Below are positions 1 through 7,549 of a stretch of DNA of 30,063 nt, piece by piece. Below the pieces are notes generated by a model that searched no databases, had not been told where the DNA came from, and saw nothing but the letters and a program-made list of their open reading frames with translations. The translations under genes and the position numbers were made by a program. How positions within the stretch are numbered: the stretch's first letter is position 1; the number at the start of each line of letters is the position of its first letter. The stretch is taken from the IMG/VR virus record IMGVR_UViG_3300044998_001229, positions 1 to 30,063 of that record; one strand, 5' to 3'. The stretch is from a virus.

Positions 1-41
1 GCGCGAGCGCGGCGCTTGTTTAGCGTCAGGGCGCAAAAACA

Positions 42-96
42 GGTTACCACCCGGCCAGGTTACCGGCCCCGGTTACCACCCTCGCACCCGGTTACC
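42..96. repeat. Four GGTTACC iterons
   Basis: The heptamer GGTTACC occurs at 42-48, 58-64, 71-77 and 90-96, all in the same orientation with start spacings of 16, 13 and 19 bases. No convincing gene covers this stretch. The cluster lies just before the hairpin at 120-149 and the methyltransferase gene. It could be a protein-binding array, for example a regulator, an origin-type or a packaging site, but nothing in the sequence decides which. Confidence 0.6.
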
Positions 97-119
97 AGCG
101 CCAGACTTCCTCATTTTCC

Positions 120-158
120 AACCCGCCGGGCGGCAGCGCTCGGCGGGTTTTGCTTTTG
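120..158 (+). terminator. Terminator-like hairpin before the ParB-methyltransferase gene
   Basis: AACCCGCCG (120-128) pairs with CGGCGGGTT (141-149) across a 12-base loop and is followed by TTTGCTTTT. It probably ends transcription from a gene left of the window. The arms resemble the hairpins at 11294 and 26791. Confidence 0.6.
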
Positions 159-168
159 GACTTGCCCT

Positions 169-1582
169 TTGAACACGCTCAACGTCGAGTACCGCAAGGT
201 CGAGGCGCTGATCCCCTACGCCCGCAATCCGCGCACGCACGCCGAGAGCCAGATCGCCAAGATCGCGGCCAGCATCGTCGAGTTCGGCTGGACCAACCCG
301 ATCCTTGTCGATGGCGCGAACGGCATCATCGCCGGCCACGGCCGCCTGGCCGCTGCGCGCAAGCTGGGACTGGATCAGGTGCCGGTGATCGAACTGGCCC
401 ATCTGACGCCGGCGCAGAAGCGCGCCTATGTCATCTCCGACAACCGACTGGCGCTTGATGCCGGCTGGGACGAGGAGATGCTGGCGCTGGAACTGGCGGA
501 ACTGTCCGAAGCCGGGTACGACATGGCTCTGACCGGGTTTGAGGATGCCGAGATCGAGGCGCTGCTCACGGGTGAGGTGACTGCCGCCGACGATGACGCA
601 GCGCCTGACGCTGAGGAGTCGGACGCCACCGACGACGTGCCGGATGCGCCCGCGGAGCCGGTGTCCCGCGCCGGCGATGTCTGGGCCATCGGCGCGCACC
701 GCCTGATCTGTGGCGATGCCGCCGACGCGCAGGTGGTCGCCACGCTGATGGGGAGCGAGCGCGCGGCGCTGTGCTTCACCTCGCCGCCCTACGGTAACCA
801 GCGCGACTACACCACGGGCGGCATCGCCGACTGGGACGGCCTGATGCGCGGCGTATTCGCGCACCTGCCGATGGCGGACGACGGTCAGGTGCTGGTCAAC
901 CTCGGGCTGATCCACAGAAACAACGAGGTCATCCCGTACTGGGACGGTTGGCTCGCTTGGATGCGCCAGCAGGGGTGGCGGCGTTTCGCCTGGTACCTGG
1001 GACCAGGGGCCGGGCATGCCCGGCGACTGGGCGGGGCGTTTTGCGCCGAGCTTCGAGTTCGTCTTTCACTTCAACCGGCAAAGCCGCAAGCCCAACAAGA
1101 TCGTGCCCTGCAAGCACGCCGGTCAGGAGTCCCACCTGCGCGCCGATGGATCGAGCACGGCGATGCGGGGCAAGGATGGCGAGGTGGGCGGCTGGACGCA
1201 TGCCGGTCAACCGACGCAGGACAGCCGCATCCCCGACTCGGTGATCCGCGTGATGCGCCACAAGGGCAGGATCGGCCAGGGGATCGACCACCCGGCCGTG
1301 TTCCCGGTCGCGCTGCCCCGGTTCGTGATCGAGGCCTACACCGACGTCGGCGATATCGTGTTCGAGCCCTTCGGCGGCAGCGGCAGCACGATGCTGGCGG
1401 CCGAGCGCACGGGCCGCCGCTGCCGCAGCGTGGAAATCGCACCGGAATACGTGGACGTCGCCATCCGACGTTTCCAGCAGAACCACCCTGGCGTGCCGGT
1501 GACCTTGATGGCCACCGGCCAGTCCTTCGAACAGGTGGCGGCGGATCGCGCCACGACCCAGCCAGCCGAGGGGGTGGCATGA
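169..1582 (+). pseudogene. ParB-domain / beta-class DNA methyltransferase, frameshifted
   Basis: A fusion of an N-terminal ParB/Srx-type domain (IPYARNPRTH, then GHGRLAAARKLG) with a C-terminal N4/N6 adenine or cytosine methyltransferase. Motif IV is TSPPYG near residue 205, and the AdoMet-binding motif FEPFGGSGST comes near the end; this order marks the beta class. The proposed start is TTG at 169 with GGA about 8 bases upstream, because nothing upstream looks coding. Frame 1 runs to about 996 (ending in FAWY); the sensible continuation (WDQGPGMPGDW) begins at 998 in frame 2 and ends at 1582. Relatives usually read WYVWDQGPG here, so two bases seem to be missing. It may be a real inactivating mutation or a sequence error. 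It overlaps the next gene by ATGA. Confidence 0.75.
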
Positions 1583-2844
1583 ACTGGCTGGCCGACAAGA
1601 TCGAGCAGTGGCCAACCACCAAGCTGATTCCTTACGCCCGCAATGCGCGCACCCACTCGGACGAACAGGTGGCGCAGATCGCCGCCAGCATCGCCGAGTT
1701 CGGCTTCACCAACCCGATCCTGGCCGGCAGCGACGGTGTCATCGTCGCAGGCCACGGGCGGCTTGCCGCTGCACAGAAGCTCGGGCTGGAGGTGGTGCCC
1801 GTGGTCGTCCTTGACCATTTGACGCCCACGCAGCGGCGTGCCCTGGTCATCGCCGACAACCGCATCGCCGAAGCCGCGGGCTGGGATGAAGCGCTGCTGC
1901 GCGTCGAATTGGAAGCACTCCAGGACGAAGGCTTCGATCTGGACCTCACCGGTTTCGACGCCGACGCGCTGGCCGATCTGCTGGCGGGCGAGGAGCCCGC
2001 GCACAGCGGCCAGACCGATGACGATGCAGTGCCCGAAGCTCCGGAAGAGGCGGTGTCCCAGCCCGGCGACGTGTGGTTGCTCGGCCCCCATCGCTTGGTG
2101 TGCGGGGACGCGACCACTGCCGAGGCCTACGCGCGGCTGTTCCGGGACGGCGAACGAGCGGACATGGTCTTCACCGACCCGCCCTACAACGTGAACTATG
2201 CCAACTCGGCCAAAGACAAGCTGCGCGGCAAGCACCGCCCGATCCTCAACGACGCGCTGGGCGACGGGTTCGGCGACTTCCTGCACGATGCGCTGACGCT
2301 CTTGATCGCCCATACCCAAGGCGCGATCTACGTGGCCATGTCCTCCAGCGAGCTCGACACCCTGCAGGCGGCCTTCCGCGCCGCCGGCGGGCATTGGTCG
2401 ACCTTCATCATCTGGGCCAAGCACACCTTCACGCTGGGCCGCTCGGACTACCAGCGCCAGTACGAACCGATCCTCTACGGCTGGCCTGAAGGCGAGCAGC
2501 GCCACTGGTGCGGCGACCGCGACCAGGGCGACGTGTGGGCCATCAAAAAGCCGCAGAAGAACGACCTGCACCCGACGATGAAGCCGGTGGAACTGGTCGA
2601 GCGCGCGATCCGCAACTCCAGCCGCCCGGGCGATGTGGTGCTCGATCCCTTCGGCGGTTCCGGCACGACCCTGATCGCGGCGGAGAAGTCCGGTCGCGTG
2701 GCGCGGCTGATCGAGCTCGATCCGAAGTATTGCGACGTGATCGTGCGCCGCTGGCAGGACTGGACGGGCCAGCAGGCCGCGCGCGAATCGGATGGCCTGG
2801 TGTTCGATCAGGCGGCGACCTCCTCCTCGATGATCTCGCAGTGA
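1579..2844 (+). CDS. ParB-domain / DNA methyltransferase (intact paralog)
   Basis: A 421-residue protein of the same two-domain design as its upstream neighbour. The N-terminal ParB-like part has LIPYARNARTH and GHGRLAAAQKLG. The C-terminal beta-class methyltransferase has motif IV DPPYNVNY, a central target-recognition region, a conserved HPTMKP segment, and the AdoMet motif DPFGGSGTT. It should methylate exocyclic amino groups of adenine or cytosine; the target site cannot be read from sequence. The start ATG at 1579 overlaps the upstream stop (ATGA), suggesting translational coupling. In phages such enzymes usually protect DNA from host restriction, or the ParB part may bind DNA. The last 37 bases overlap the 3' end of the convergent gene on the minus strand. 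Confidence 0.88.
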   Translation: MNWLADKIEQWPTTKLIPYARNARTHSDEQVAQIAASIAEFGFTNPILAGSDGVIVAGHGRLAAAQKLGLEVVPVVVLDHLTPTQRRALVIADNRIAEAAGWDEALLRVELEALQDEGFDLDLTGFDADALADLLAGEEPAHSGQTDDDAVPEAPEEAVSQPGDVWLLGPHRLVCGDATTAEAYARLFRDGERADMVFTDPPYNVNYANSAKDKLRGKHRPILNDALGDGFGDFLHDALTLLIAHTQGAIYVAMSSSELDTLQAAFRAAGGHWSTFIIWAKHTFTLGRSDYQRQYEPILYGWPEGEQRHWCGDRDQGDVWAIKKPQKNDLHPTMKPVELVERAIRNSSRPGDVVLDPFGGSGTTLIAAEKSGRVARLIELDPKYCDVIVRRWQDWTGQQAARESDGLVFDQAATSSSMISQ

Positions 2845-3176
2845 ATCACGAACCCGGTGAGGTAAGGCAAGCCGCGCGGAATGCCGTACTGCTTGCTGGT
2901 CTGGCGGCCGATCGTCCAGCCCATCCACTGCTCGGTGGCGGCGTGGATCGCGTCCGTCAGGGGCTGGCCCCGGTAGAGGCCGCTCTGCACATCGTCCGCG
3001 AAGTGGCGGCCGTGGCGGCTGTCGAGGAAGACCCGCACGGCCTCGACGGGCTGTCCGGTGGCCTCAGCGATGGCGTTCATCGCCAGCGGCCAGGCGGTGG
3101 GCGCATGGCCTTCCATCGTGCCCCAGAAGCCCCAGACTTCGTTGCGGGTGGCGGGGATCACGTGTGTGGTGGTCAT
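2808..3176 (-). CDS. Hypothetical accessory phage protein (122 aa)
   Basis: A 122-residue soluble protein without a motif I can name. It reads as a folded domain (NEVWGFWGTMEG, then QWMGWTIGRQTSKQYG) with an acidic end (EIIEEEVAA). The start is supported by AAGGAG about 8 bases upstream and by the conserved promoter-like element 36 bases upstream. It is the last of four minus-strand genes, each with its own element, opposite to the structural genes. Its 3' end runs 37 bases into the methyltransferase gene. It may belong to the small proteins often found near DUF3489 genes in proteobacterial mobile elements; this is inference and its function is unknown. Confidence 0.7.
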   Translation of the reverse strand: MTTTHVIPATRNEVWGFWGTMEGHAPTAWPLAMNAIAEATGQPVEAVRVFLDSRHGRHFADDVQSGLYRGQPLTDAIHAATEQWMGWTIGRQTSKQYGIPRGLPYLTGFVIHCEIIEEEVAA

Positions 3177-3212
3177 GGTCGACTCCTTGGCGTCGATCGT
3201 TGCGGTACCCGT

Positions 3213-3244
3213 ATGAACGCGCTGTTCAACAGGTAAGCCAAGCG
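3213..3244 (-). promoter_or_regulatory. Conserved promoter-like element, copy 1
   Basis: Read on the minus strand: CGCTTGGCT, a variable stretch, then GAACAGCGCGTTCAT. TTGGCT (3241-3236) and GTTCAT (3218-3213) are exactly 17 bases apart, as in a sigma70 promoter, and the gene start at 3176 lies 36 bases beyond. GAAC-N5-GTTC forms a hyphenated dyad over the -10 edge. Confidence 0.65.
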
Positions 3245-3249
3245 GAACC

Positions 3250-3462
3250 TCAATTCACTTGCTTCGCCTGTGGGCGCCCGGTGACGGCGGCGAGCTTGGC
3301 GCGGGCCGATGCGCTTTCCCATCGGCAGGGTCCGTTGCCGCGAGCGGCCTCTTCGGTCCAGCGAGCCAGGATTTCGTCGTCGCTCCAGCCCTTGGCGCAG
3401 AGGTAGGCGTAGTCGTCGGCGTCATAGTTGCTGTGGGTGAGGATGGCGCGGGTGGGTTTCAT
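3250..3462 (-). CDS. Small hypothetical protein (70 aa)
   Basis: A 70-residue protein beginning MKPTRAILTHSNYDADDYAYL, with a Trp-rich centre (KGWSDDEILARW) and a basic C-terminus. ATG at 3462 is chosen because AAGGAG lies 7 bases upstream and the conserved promoter-like element sits at the fixed 36-base distance; longer in-frame readings would overlap that element. KGWSDDEILARW looks like a short helix-turn-helix or adaptor segment, but I recognise no family. It is the second of four individually promoted minus-strand genes. Confidence 0.7.
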   Translation of the reverse strand: MKPTRAILTHSNYDADDYAYLCAKGWSDDEILARWTEEAARGNGPCRWESASARAKLAAVTGRPQAKQVN

Positions 3463-3498
3463 GCTGTGCTCCTTGGCGTCGATCGTTGCGGCACCCGT

Positions 3499-3530
3499 AT
3501 GAACGCGCTGTTCGATGGGCAAGCCAAGCG
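3499..3530 (-). promoter_or_regulatory. Conserved promoter-like element, copy 2
   Basis: Minus strand TTGGCT (3527-3522), 17-base spacer, GTTCAT (3504-3499), with GAACAGCGC conserved inside the spacer. An A-tract (GCAAAAAGCG) lies just upstream of the -35-like hexamer. The leader down to the ribosome site is nearly identical to copy 1. Confidence 0.65.
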
Positions 3531-3581
3531 CTTTTTGCATCGTGTGGCAGGGGGCGACGGAGTTCGCGGCCCCACCGTCGC

Positions 3582-4145
3582 TCACGCGAGACGGTAGACG
3601 CGCTCGCCACCCGGCACCTTCTCGGAGACGATGGTCAGACCGAGCTTCTTCTTGAAGGTCCCGGCGAAGGTGCCGCGCACCGTGTGCGCCTGCCAGCCGG
3701 TGGCGGCACAGATCTGGCGGATGGTGGCGCCCTCGGGGCGCTGCAACATCCGGATCACCTCGGCCTGCTTGCTGCTTGCCCGGGTGCGCGGCTTGGCCCA
3801 GGTGGCCTCGGCCGCCGCAACCGCAGCCTCCAGTTCGGGATCGCCCGTCTCGGCTTGTGCCCCTTCAGCGTTGGCGATGATCCGGTCGAGATGGGCTTCG
3901 AACCGACCGATGCGCGTCTGGCCGACGCCGGGGCGCGCAAGCCCCAAGGCGTCGTAGCCCTCGGCGGCGACGCGCCAGCCCTCGCCATCGGGCGTGATCA
4001 GGGCGCGCTTGAACATCCCGTCGAGCACTTTCTGGCGGGCGCCGCCTTTGATGTGGTCGGGGAACCAGTCGATCTTGCCGTCCGTGTGGTGGACGGCGTG
4101 GGCGAGGATGGCGTGCTGGGCCGGGGTCAGTGGCGTGGTGCTCAT
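3582..4145 (-). CDS. DUF3489 domain protein
   Basis: A 187-residue protein. The C-terminal 65 residues (KQAEVIRMLQRPEGATIRQICAATGWQ onward, to GGERVYRLA) match my memory of DUF3489, a winged-helix-like domain of unknown function common in proteobacterial prophages and mobile elements. The N-terminal half (LTPAQHAILAHAVHHTDGKIDWFPDHIKGGARQKVLDGMFKRALI) also looks like a small helical DNA-binding or antirepressor-type domain. ATG at 4145 is preferred over the ATG 15 bases upstream because GAAGGAG lies 7 bases before it. A conserved promoter-like element sits 36 bases upstream. It is probably a DNA-binding regulator; this is inferred from the domain shape only. Confidence 0.8.
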   Translation of the reverse strand: MSTTPLTPAQHAILAHAVHHTDGKIDWFPDHIKGGARQKVLDGMFKRALITPDGEGWRVAAEGYDALGLARPGVGQTRIGRFEAHLDRIIANAEGAQAETGDPELEAAVAAAEATWAKPRTRASSKQAEVIRMLQRPEGATIRQICAATGWQAHTVRGTFAGTFKKKLGLTIVSEKVPGGERVYRLA

Positions 4146-4181
4146 GGGCTGCTCCTTCACAGGGGTTGATCGGGTGACGTG

Positions 4182-4213
4182 ATGAACGCGCTGTTCGGCG
4201 GTGCAGCCAAGCG
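4182..4213 (-). promoter_or_regulatory. Conserved promoter-like element, copy 3
   Basis: Minus strand TTGGCT (4210-4205), 17 bases, GTTCAT (4187-4182), with the GAACAGCGC core. An AAAACG tract precedes the -35-like hexamer. The start of the DUF3489 gene is 36 bases downstream. Confidence 0.65.
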
Positions 4214-4241
4214 TTTTGTGCTTGGCGTTCAGGGCATGCCA

Positions 4242-4439
4242 TCAGGTGTGGGTCTTCTCCGACGGCGTGGCTTGGCGGCCCTGCTCGACACCGGCGTTGA
4301 AGGCGGCTTCGAGCGCCTCGCTCAAACACCAGACCGCCACGTCGTGGAAGTCCAGGCGGTCGGCGTGGCGGGTCTGCAGGGTGTCGATGCCCAGATGTTT
4401 CTGGGCGATCTGGGTGAGGAGGGTGTCGATCTGGCTCAT
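4242..4439 (-). CDS. Small hypothetical protein (65 aa), DUF6900-like
   Basis: A 65-residue protein. LLTQIAQKHLGIDTLQTRHADRLDFHDVAVWCLSEALEAAFNAG, here split by description only, reads as two helices around a short strand and resembles what I remember of DUF6900, a family of unknown function in phages and plasmids. The family name is tentative. ATG at 4439 has GAAGGGAAA upstream and the conserved promoter-like element 34 bases upstream. It is divergent from the terminase genes, so the 91-base gap between them contains both transcription starts or a shared control region. Confidence 0.65.
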   Translation of the reverse strand: MSQIDTLLTQIAQKHLGIDTLQTRHADRLDFHDVAVWCLSEALEAAFNAGVEQGRQATPSEKTHT

Positions 4440-4473
4440 GGCGTTTCCCTTCGGGGGTGGTTGGCGTGACGTG

Positions 4474-4505
4474 ATGAACGCGCTGTTCCCCCCAGAAGCC
4501 AAGCG
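4474..4505 (-). promoter_or_regulatory. Conserved promoter-like element, copy 4
   Basis: Minus strand TTGGCT (4502-4497), 17 bases, GTTCAT (4479-4474), with the GAACAGCGC core and a strong upstream A-tract (GCAAAAAACG). It lies in the divergent gap between the 65-aa gene and the small terminase gene. Confidence 0.65.
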
Positions 4506-4530
4506 TTTTTTGCAAGCCATTTGAGATTCC

Positions 4531-5079
4531 ATGGGCCTTTCGATCCGCGCCTACGCGCGCCACCGGGGCGTGTCGCACGTGGCCGTGAAAAAGGCCATCG
4601 ACACCGGGCGCATCACGATGCTTCCCGACGGCACCCTCGACCCCGAGCAGGCCGACGCGCAGTGGGCGAAGAACACCGTCTCTGCACGCAGCACCGGCAC
4701 CGCGAAGGCCGCGCCCCGCCCCCGTGCATCGGAGGAGGGCGCCGCGAGCCTGCCCCCGTCCCTGGGTACCGGGCTGGGCACGGGCGGGGCCACCTTGCTG
4801 CAGGCGCGCACCGTCAACGAGGTGCTCAAGGCCAAGATCCGGCAGGTGGAGCTGGCCGAGAAGAAGGACGAACTCGTCGACCGGGCGCGGGCGATCGCGC
4901 ATGTCTTCAAGCTCGCGCGCGCCGAACGCGATGCCTGGCTGAACTGGCCGGGCCGCGCGGCGCCCCTGCTGGCCGCTCGCTTCGACCTGGACGAGCACGC
5001 GCTGCACGTGGCGCTCGACGCCGCCGTGCGCGAGCACCTGGCCGAACTCGGCGAGCTCGCCCCGAGGATCGACGCATGA
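4531..5079 (+). CDS. Terminase small subunit (Nu1-like)
   Basis: A 182-residue protein that should recognise the packaging site and recruit the large subunit. The N-terminus (GLSIRAYARHRGVSHVAVKKAI) is a helix-turn-helix as in lambda Nu1 and terminases annotated as elements of external origin. A flexible Ala/Pro-rich linker follows (residues about 50-85). The C-terminus is helical and contains NEVLKAKIRQVELAEKKDEL, typical of the oligomerisation part. It overlaps the large subunit by ATGA, so the two are coupled. The ribosome site upstream of 4531 is weak (TTGAGATTCC). Confidence 0.85.
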   Translation: MGLSIRAYARHRGVSHVAVKKAIDTGRITMLPDGTLDPEQADAQWAKNTVSARSTGTAKAAPRPRASEEGAASLPPSLGTGLGTGGATLLQARTVNEVLKAKIRQVELAEKKDELVDRARAIAHVFKLARAERDAWLNWPGRAAPLLAARFDLDEHALHVALDAAVREHLAELGELAPRIDA

Positions 5080-7040
5080 GCCACGACTACGAGGGTGCGG
5101 CCGAGATCGAGCGGGCCTGGCGCGAGGGGCTCACGCCCGATCCGCTGCTGAGCGTCTCCGCCTGGGCCGACCGCTATCGGCGGCTCGGTACCCGCGAGTC
5201 GGCCGAGCCCGGGCGTTGGCGCACCGCGCGCACGCCGTACCTGCGCGAGATCATGGACTGCCTGTCGCCCACCTCGCCGATCGAGCGCGTGGTGTTCATG
5301 AAGGGCGCGCAGGTGGGCGGCACGGAGCTGGGCCTGAACTGGGTCGGCTATGCGATCCACCACGCGCCGGGGCCGATGATGATCGTCTGGCCCACCACCG
5401 AGATGGCGCAGCGCAACTCCAAGCACCGCATCGACCCCTTGATCGAGGAGTCGCCGGTGCTGCGCGAGATCATCGCCCCGGCGCGCTCGCGCGACTCGGG
5501 CAACACCGTGCTGATGAAGGAGTTTCGCGGCGGGGTGCTGGTGATGACCGGGGCCAATTCGGCCGTGGGCCTGCGCTCGATGCCGGTGCGCTACCTGTTC
5601 CTGGACGAGGTGGACGCCTACCCGCTGGACGTGGATGGCGAGGGCGATGCGATCCATCTGGCCGAAGCCCGCACCCGCACCTTTGCGCGCAGGAAGATTC
5701 TGCTGGTCTCGACGCCGACGATCGCCGGCGCTTCGATCATCGAGCGCGAGTACGAAGCCTCCGACCAGCGTCGCTACTTCGTGCCCTGCCCGCACTGCGC
5801 GCACCGCCAGTGGCTGCGCTTCGAGCGGCTGCGCTGGGCGCCGGGGCGGCCGCAGGACGCGGCCTATGTGTGCGAGGCCTGCGAGGAGCCGATCGCCGAG
5901 CACCACAAGCCGCGCATGCTCGAGCTTGGCCAGTGGCAGGCGCAGGCCGAGAGCCGCACCGCGGGTTTCCATTTGTCCTCGCTCTACAGCCCCTGGCGGC
6001 GCTGGCGCGAGATCGCCGCCGCCTGGGAGAAGGCCACCCGCTCGCCCGGCCGCTCGGTGGCGATGATCAAGACCTTCAAGAACCACGAGCTGGGCGAGAC
6101 CTGGGTCGAGGAGGGCGAGGCGCCGGACTGGCAGCGTCTGCTGGAGCGGCGTGAGGACTACGCGATCGGCACCGTCCCCTCGGGCGGCCTCCTGCTCACC
6201 GCCGGCGCCGACGTGCAAAAGGACCGCATCGAGGTCTCGATCTGGGCCTTCGGGCGCGGCAAGGAATGCTGGCTGGTCGAGCACCGGGTGCTGATGGGCG
6301 ACACCGCCCGCGAGGCGGTCTGGCAGCGGCTGGCACAGTTGCTAGCCGAGACCTGGACGCACGAGCGCGGCGCGCCGCTGTCCCTCAGCCGCCTGGCGCT
6401 GGATACGGGCTTTGCGACGCAGGAGGCCTACGCCTTCGTGCGGCAGGTGCGTGACAGCCGGGTGATGGCGGTCAAGGGCGTGCGAAGTGGTGGGATGGGC
6501 GGCGCCGCCTTGATCGGCACGCCGACCGCGGTCGACGTCTCCCAGGCGGGCAAGAAGCTGCGCCGGGGCATCAAGGTCTACAGCGTGGCGGTCGGCATTG
6601 CCAAGCTGGAGCTCTACAACAACCTGCGCAAGAGCGCGGACGTCGCCGAGGACGGCGTGACCGCGACGTATCCGGCCGGCTTCGTCCACCTGCCGAAGAT
6701 CGACGCCGAGTTCATCCAGCAGCTGTGTGCCGAGCAGTTCGTCACCCGCCGCGACCGCAACGGCTTCCCGGTGCGCGAGTGGCAAAAGATGCGCGAGCGC
6801 AATGAAGCGCTGGACTGCTACGTCTACGCCCGCGCGGCCGCGTCAAGCGCGGGCCTGGATCGCTTCGAGGAGCGCCACTGGCGCGAGCTGGAGCGACAAC
6901 TGGGGGTAGCGCCCCCACCGGATGAGCCGCCGCTCATCCACGACATCGCATTGAACGAGGCCACCCATCGCGGTGGCCTTGGTGTTTCTGCAACCCGTAA
7001 CCCCGGCCGGCGTGTGATCAAAAGCCGCTGGCTGGCCTGA
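5076..7040 (+). CDS. Terminase large subunit (GpA family)
   Basis: A 654-residue packaging motor with ATPase and nuclease domains. The ATPase domain shows a Walker A-type segment MKGAQVGGTE (about residues 75-84), Walker B LFLDEVD (174-180) and a coupling motif VSTPT (211-215). A zinc-finger-like pair CPHC (238-241) and CEAC (266-269) follows, as in lambda gpA relatives. The nuclease part begins around AGADVQKDRIEVSIW (377-390), whose Asp is the usual first metal ligand. Length and domain order match the GpA family. The ATG at 5076 overlaps the small-subunit stop. A lambda-type terminase implies cos-end packaging. Confidence 0.95.
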   Translation: MSHDYEGAAEIERAWREGLTPDPLLSVSAWADRYRRLGTRESAEPGRWRTARTPYLREIMDCLSPTSPIERVVFMKGAQVGGTELGLNWVGYAIHHAPGPMMIVWPTTEMAQRNSKHRIDPLIEESPVLREIIAPARSRDSGNTVLMKEFRGGVLVMTGANSAVGLRSMPVRYLFLDEVDAYPLDVDGEGDAIHLAEARTRTFARRKILLVSTPTIAGASIIEREYEASDQRRYFVPCPHCAHRQWLRFERLRWAPGRPQDAAYVCEACEEPIAEHHKPRMLELGQWQAQAESRTAGFHLSSLYSPWRRWREIAAAWEKATRSPGRSVAMIKTFKNHELGETWVEEGEAPDWQRLLERREDYAIGTVPSGGLLLTAGADVQKDRIEVSIWAFGRGKECWLVEHRVLMGDTAREAVWQRLAQLLAETWTHERGAPLSLSRLALDTGFATQEAYAFVRQVRDSRVMAVKGVRSGGMGGAALIGTPTAVDVSQAGKKLRRGIKVYSVAVGIAKLELYNNLRKSADVAEDGVTATYPAGFVHLPKIDAEFIQQLCAEQFVTRRDRNGFPVREWQKMRERNEALDCYVYARAAASSAGLDRFEERHWRELERQLGVAPPPDEPPLIHDIALNEATHRGGLGVSATRNPGRRVIKSRWLA

Positions 7041-7057
7041 CCCTTCAAGGAGCCCCC

Positions 7058-7549
7058 ATGAGTCTGGCCACCCGCATCGAGAGCCTGGTCCTCCGCGTCG
7101 CGCAGGAGTTCAACGATGTGCGCGCGAAGGCCGGGAATCTCGCCAACCTCACCACCACCGACAAGTCGAGCCTGGTCGCGGCGATCAACGAGCTGAAGGC
7201 GGCGGTGCAGTCCGCCACGGCCATCGACGACACCCAGGTCGCCACCACCAGCACCTACTCGTCGAGCAAGATCGTCACCCTGCTCGACACCCTCAAGGCC
7301 GAGATCCTGGGCGGCGCCGATGCGGCCTTCGACACGCTGCTGGAGATCCAGCAGCTGCTGCAAGACGGCGCGAGCGGCCTGGATGCCCTGCTCGCCGCGG
7401 TCAACCACCGCGTGCGCTTCGATGCGGCGCAGTCGCTGACGGTGGCGGAACAACTCCAGGCTCGCAGCAATATCGGCGCGGTCGCCGCCGCCGATGTCGG
7501 CGACACCGACACCGACTTCGTCGCGATCTTCGAAGGATCGCTCGCCTGA
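7058..7549 (+). CDS. Fibre-like structural protein (163 aa)
   Basis: A 163-residue protein with AAGGAG about 10 bases before its ATG. It contains NLTTTDKSSLVAAINELK and LTVAEQLQARSNIGA, motifs common in phage fibre proteins. Its place between terminase and portal suggests a head (capsid) fibre rather than a tail fibre. Its N-terminus, MSLATRIESLVLRVAQEF, resembles that of the next gene, so the two may share an anchor. Its stop overlaps the next start by one base (TGATG). Confidence 0.7.
   Translation: MSLATRIESLVLRVAQEFNDVRAKAGNLANLTTTDKSSLVAAINELKAAVQSATAIDDTQVATTSTYSSSKIVTLLDTLKAEILGGADAAFDTLLEIQQLLQDGASGLDALLAAVNHRVRFDAAQSLTVAEQLQARSNIGAVAAADVGDTDTDFVAIFEGSLA

Noticed and set aside
16-168. 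Upstream extension of the first methyltransferase reading frame
   Set aside because: The added N-terminus is low-quality sequence that covers the GGTTACC iterons and the hairpin; family similarity begins only at about 172.
3213-3244. The repeated element as a short peptide gene (MNALF, three residues, AKR) on the opposite strand
   Set aside because: Copy 1 has an in-frame stop after seven codons, the peptides have different ends, and no ribosome site precedes them. The constant 17-base hexamer spacing and fixed distance to genes on the other strand fit a promoter better. A peptide is not fully excluded.
3182-4505. CRISPR array (regularly recurring repeats)
   Set aside because: The repeats are separated by whole genes of different length, not by short spacers, and have promoter geometry.
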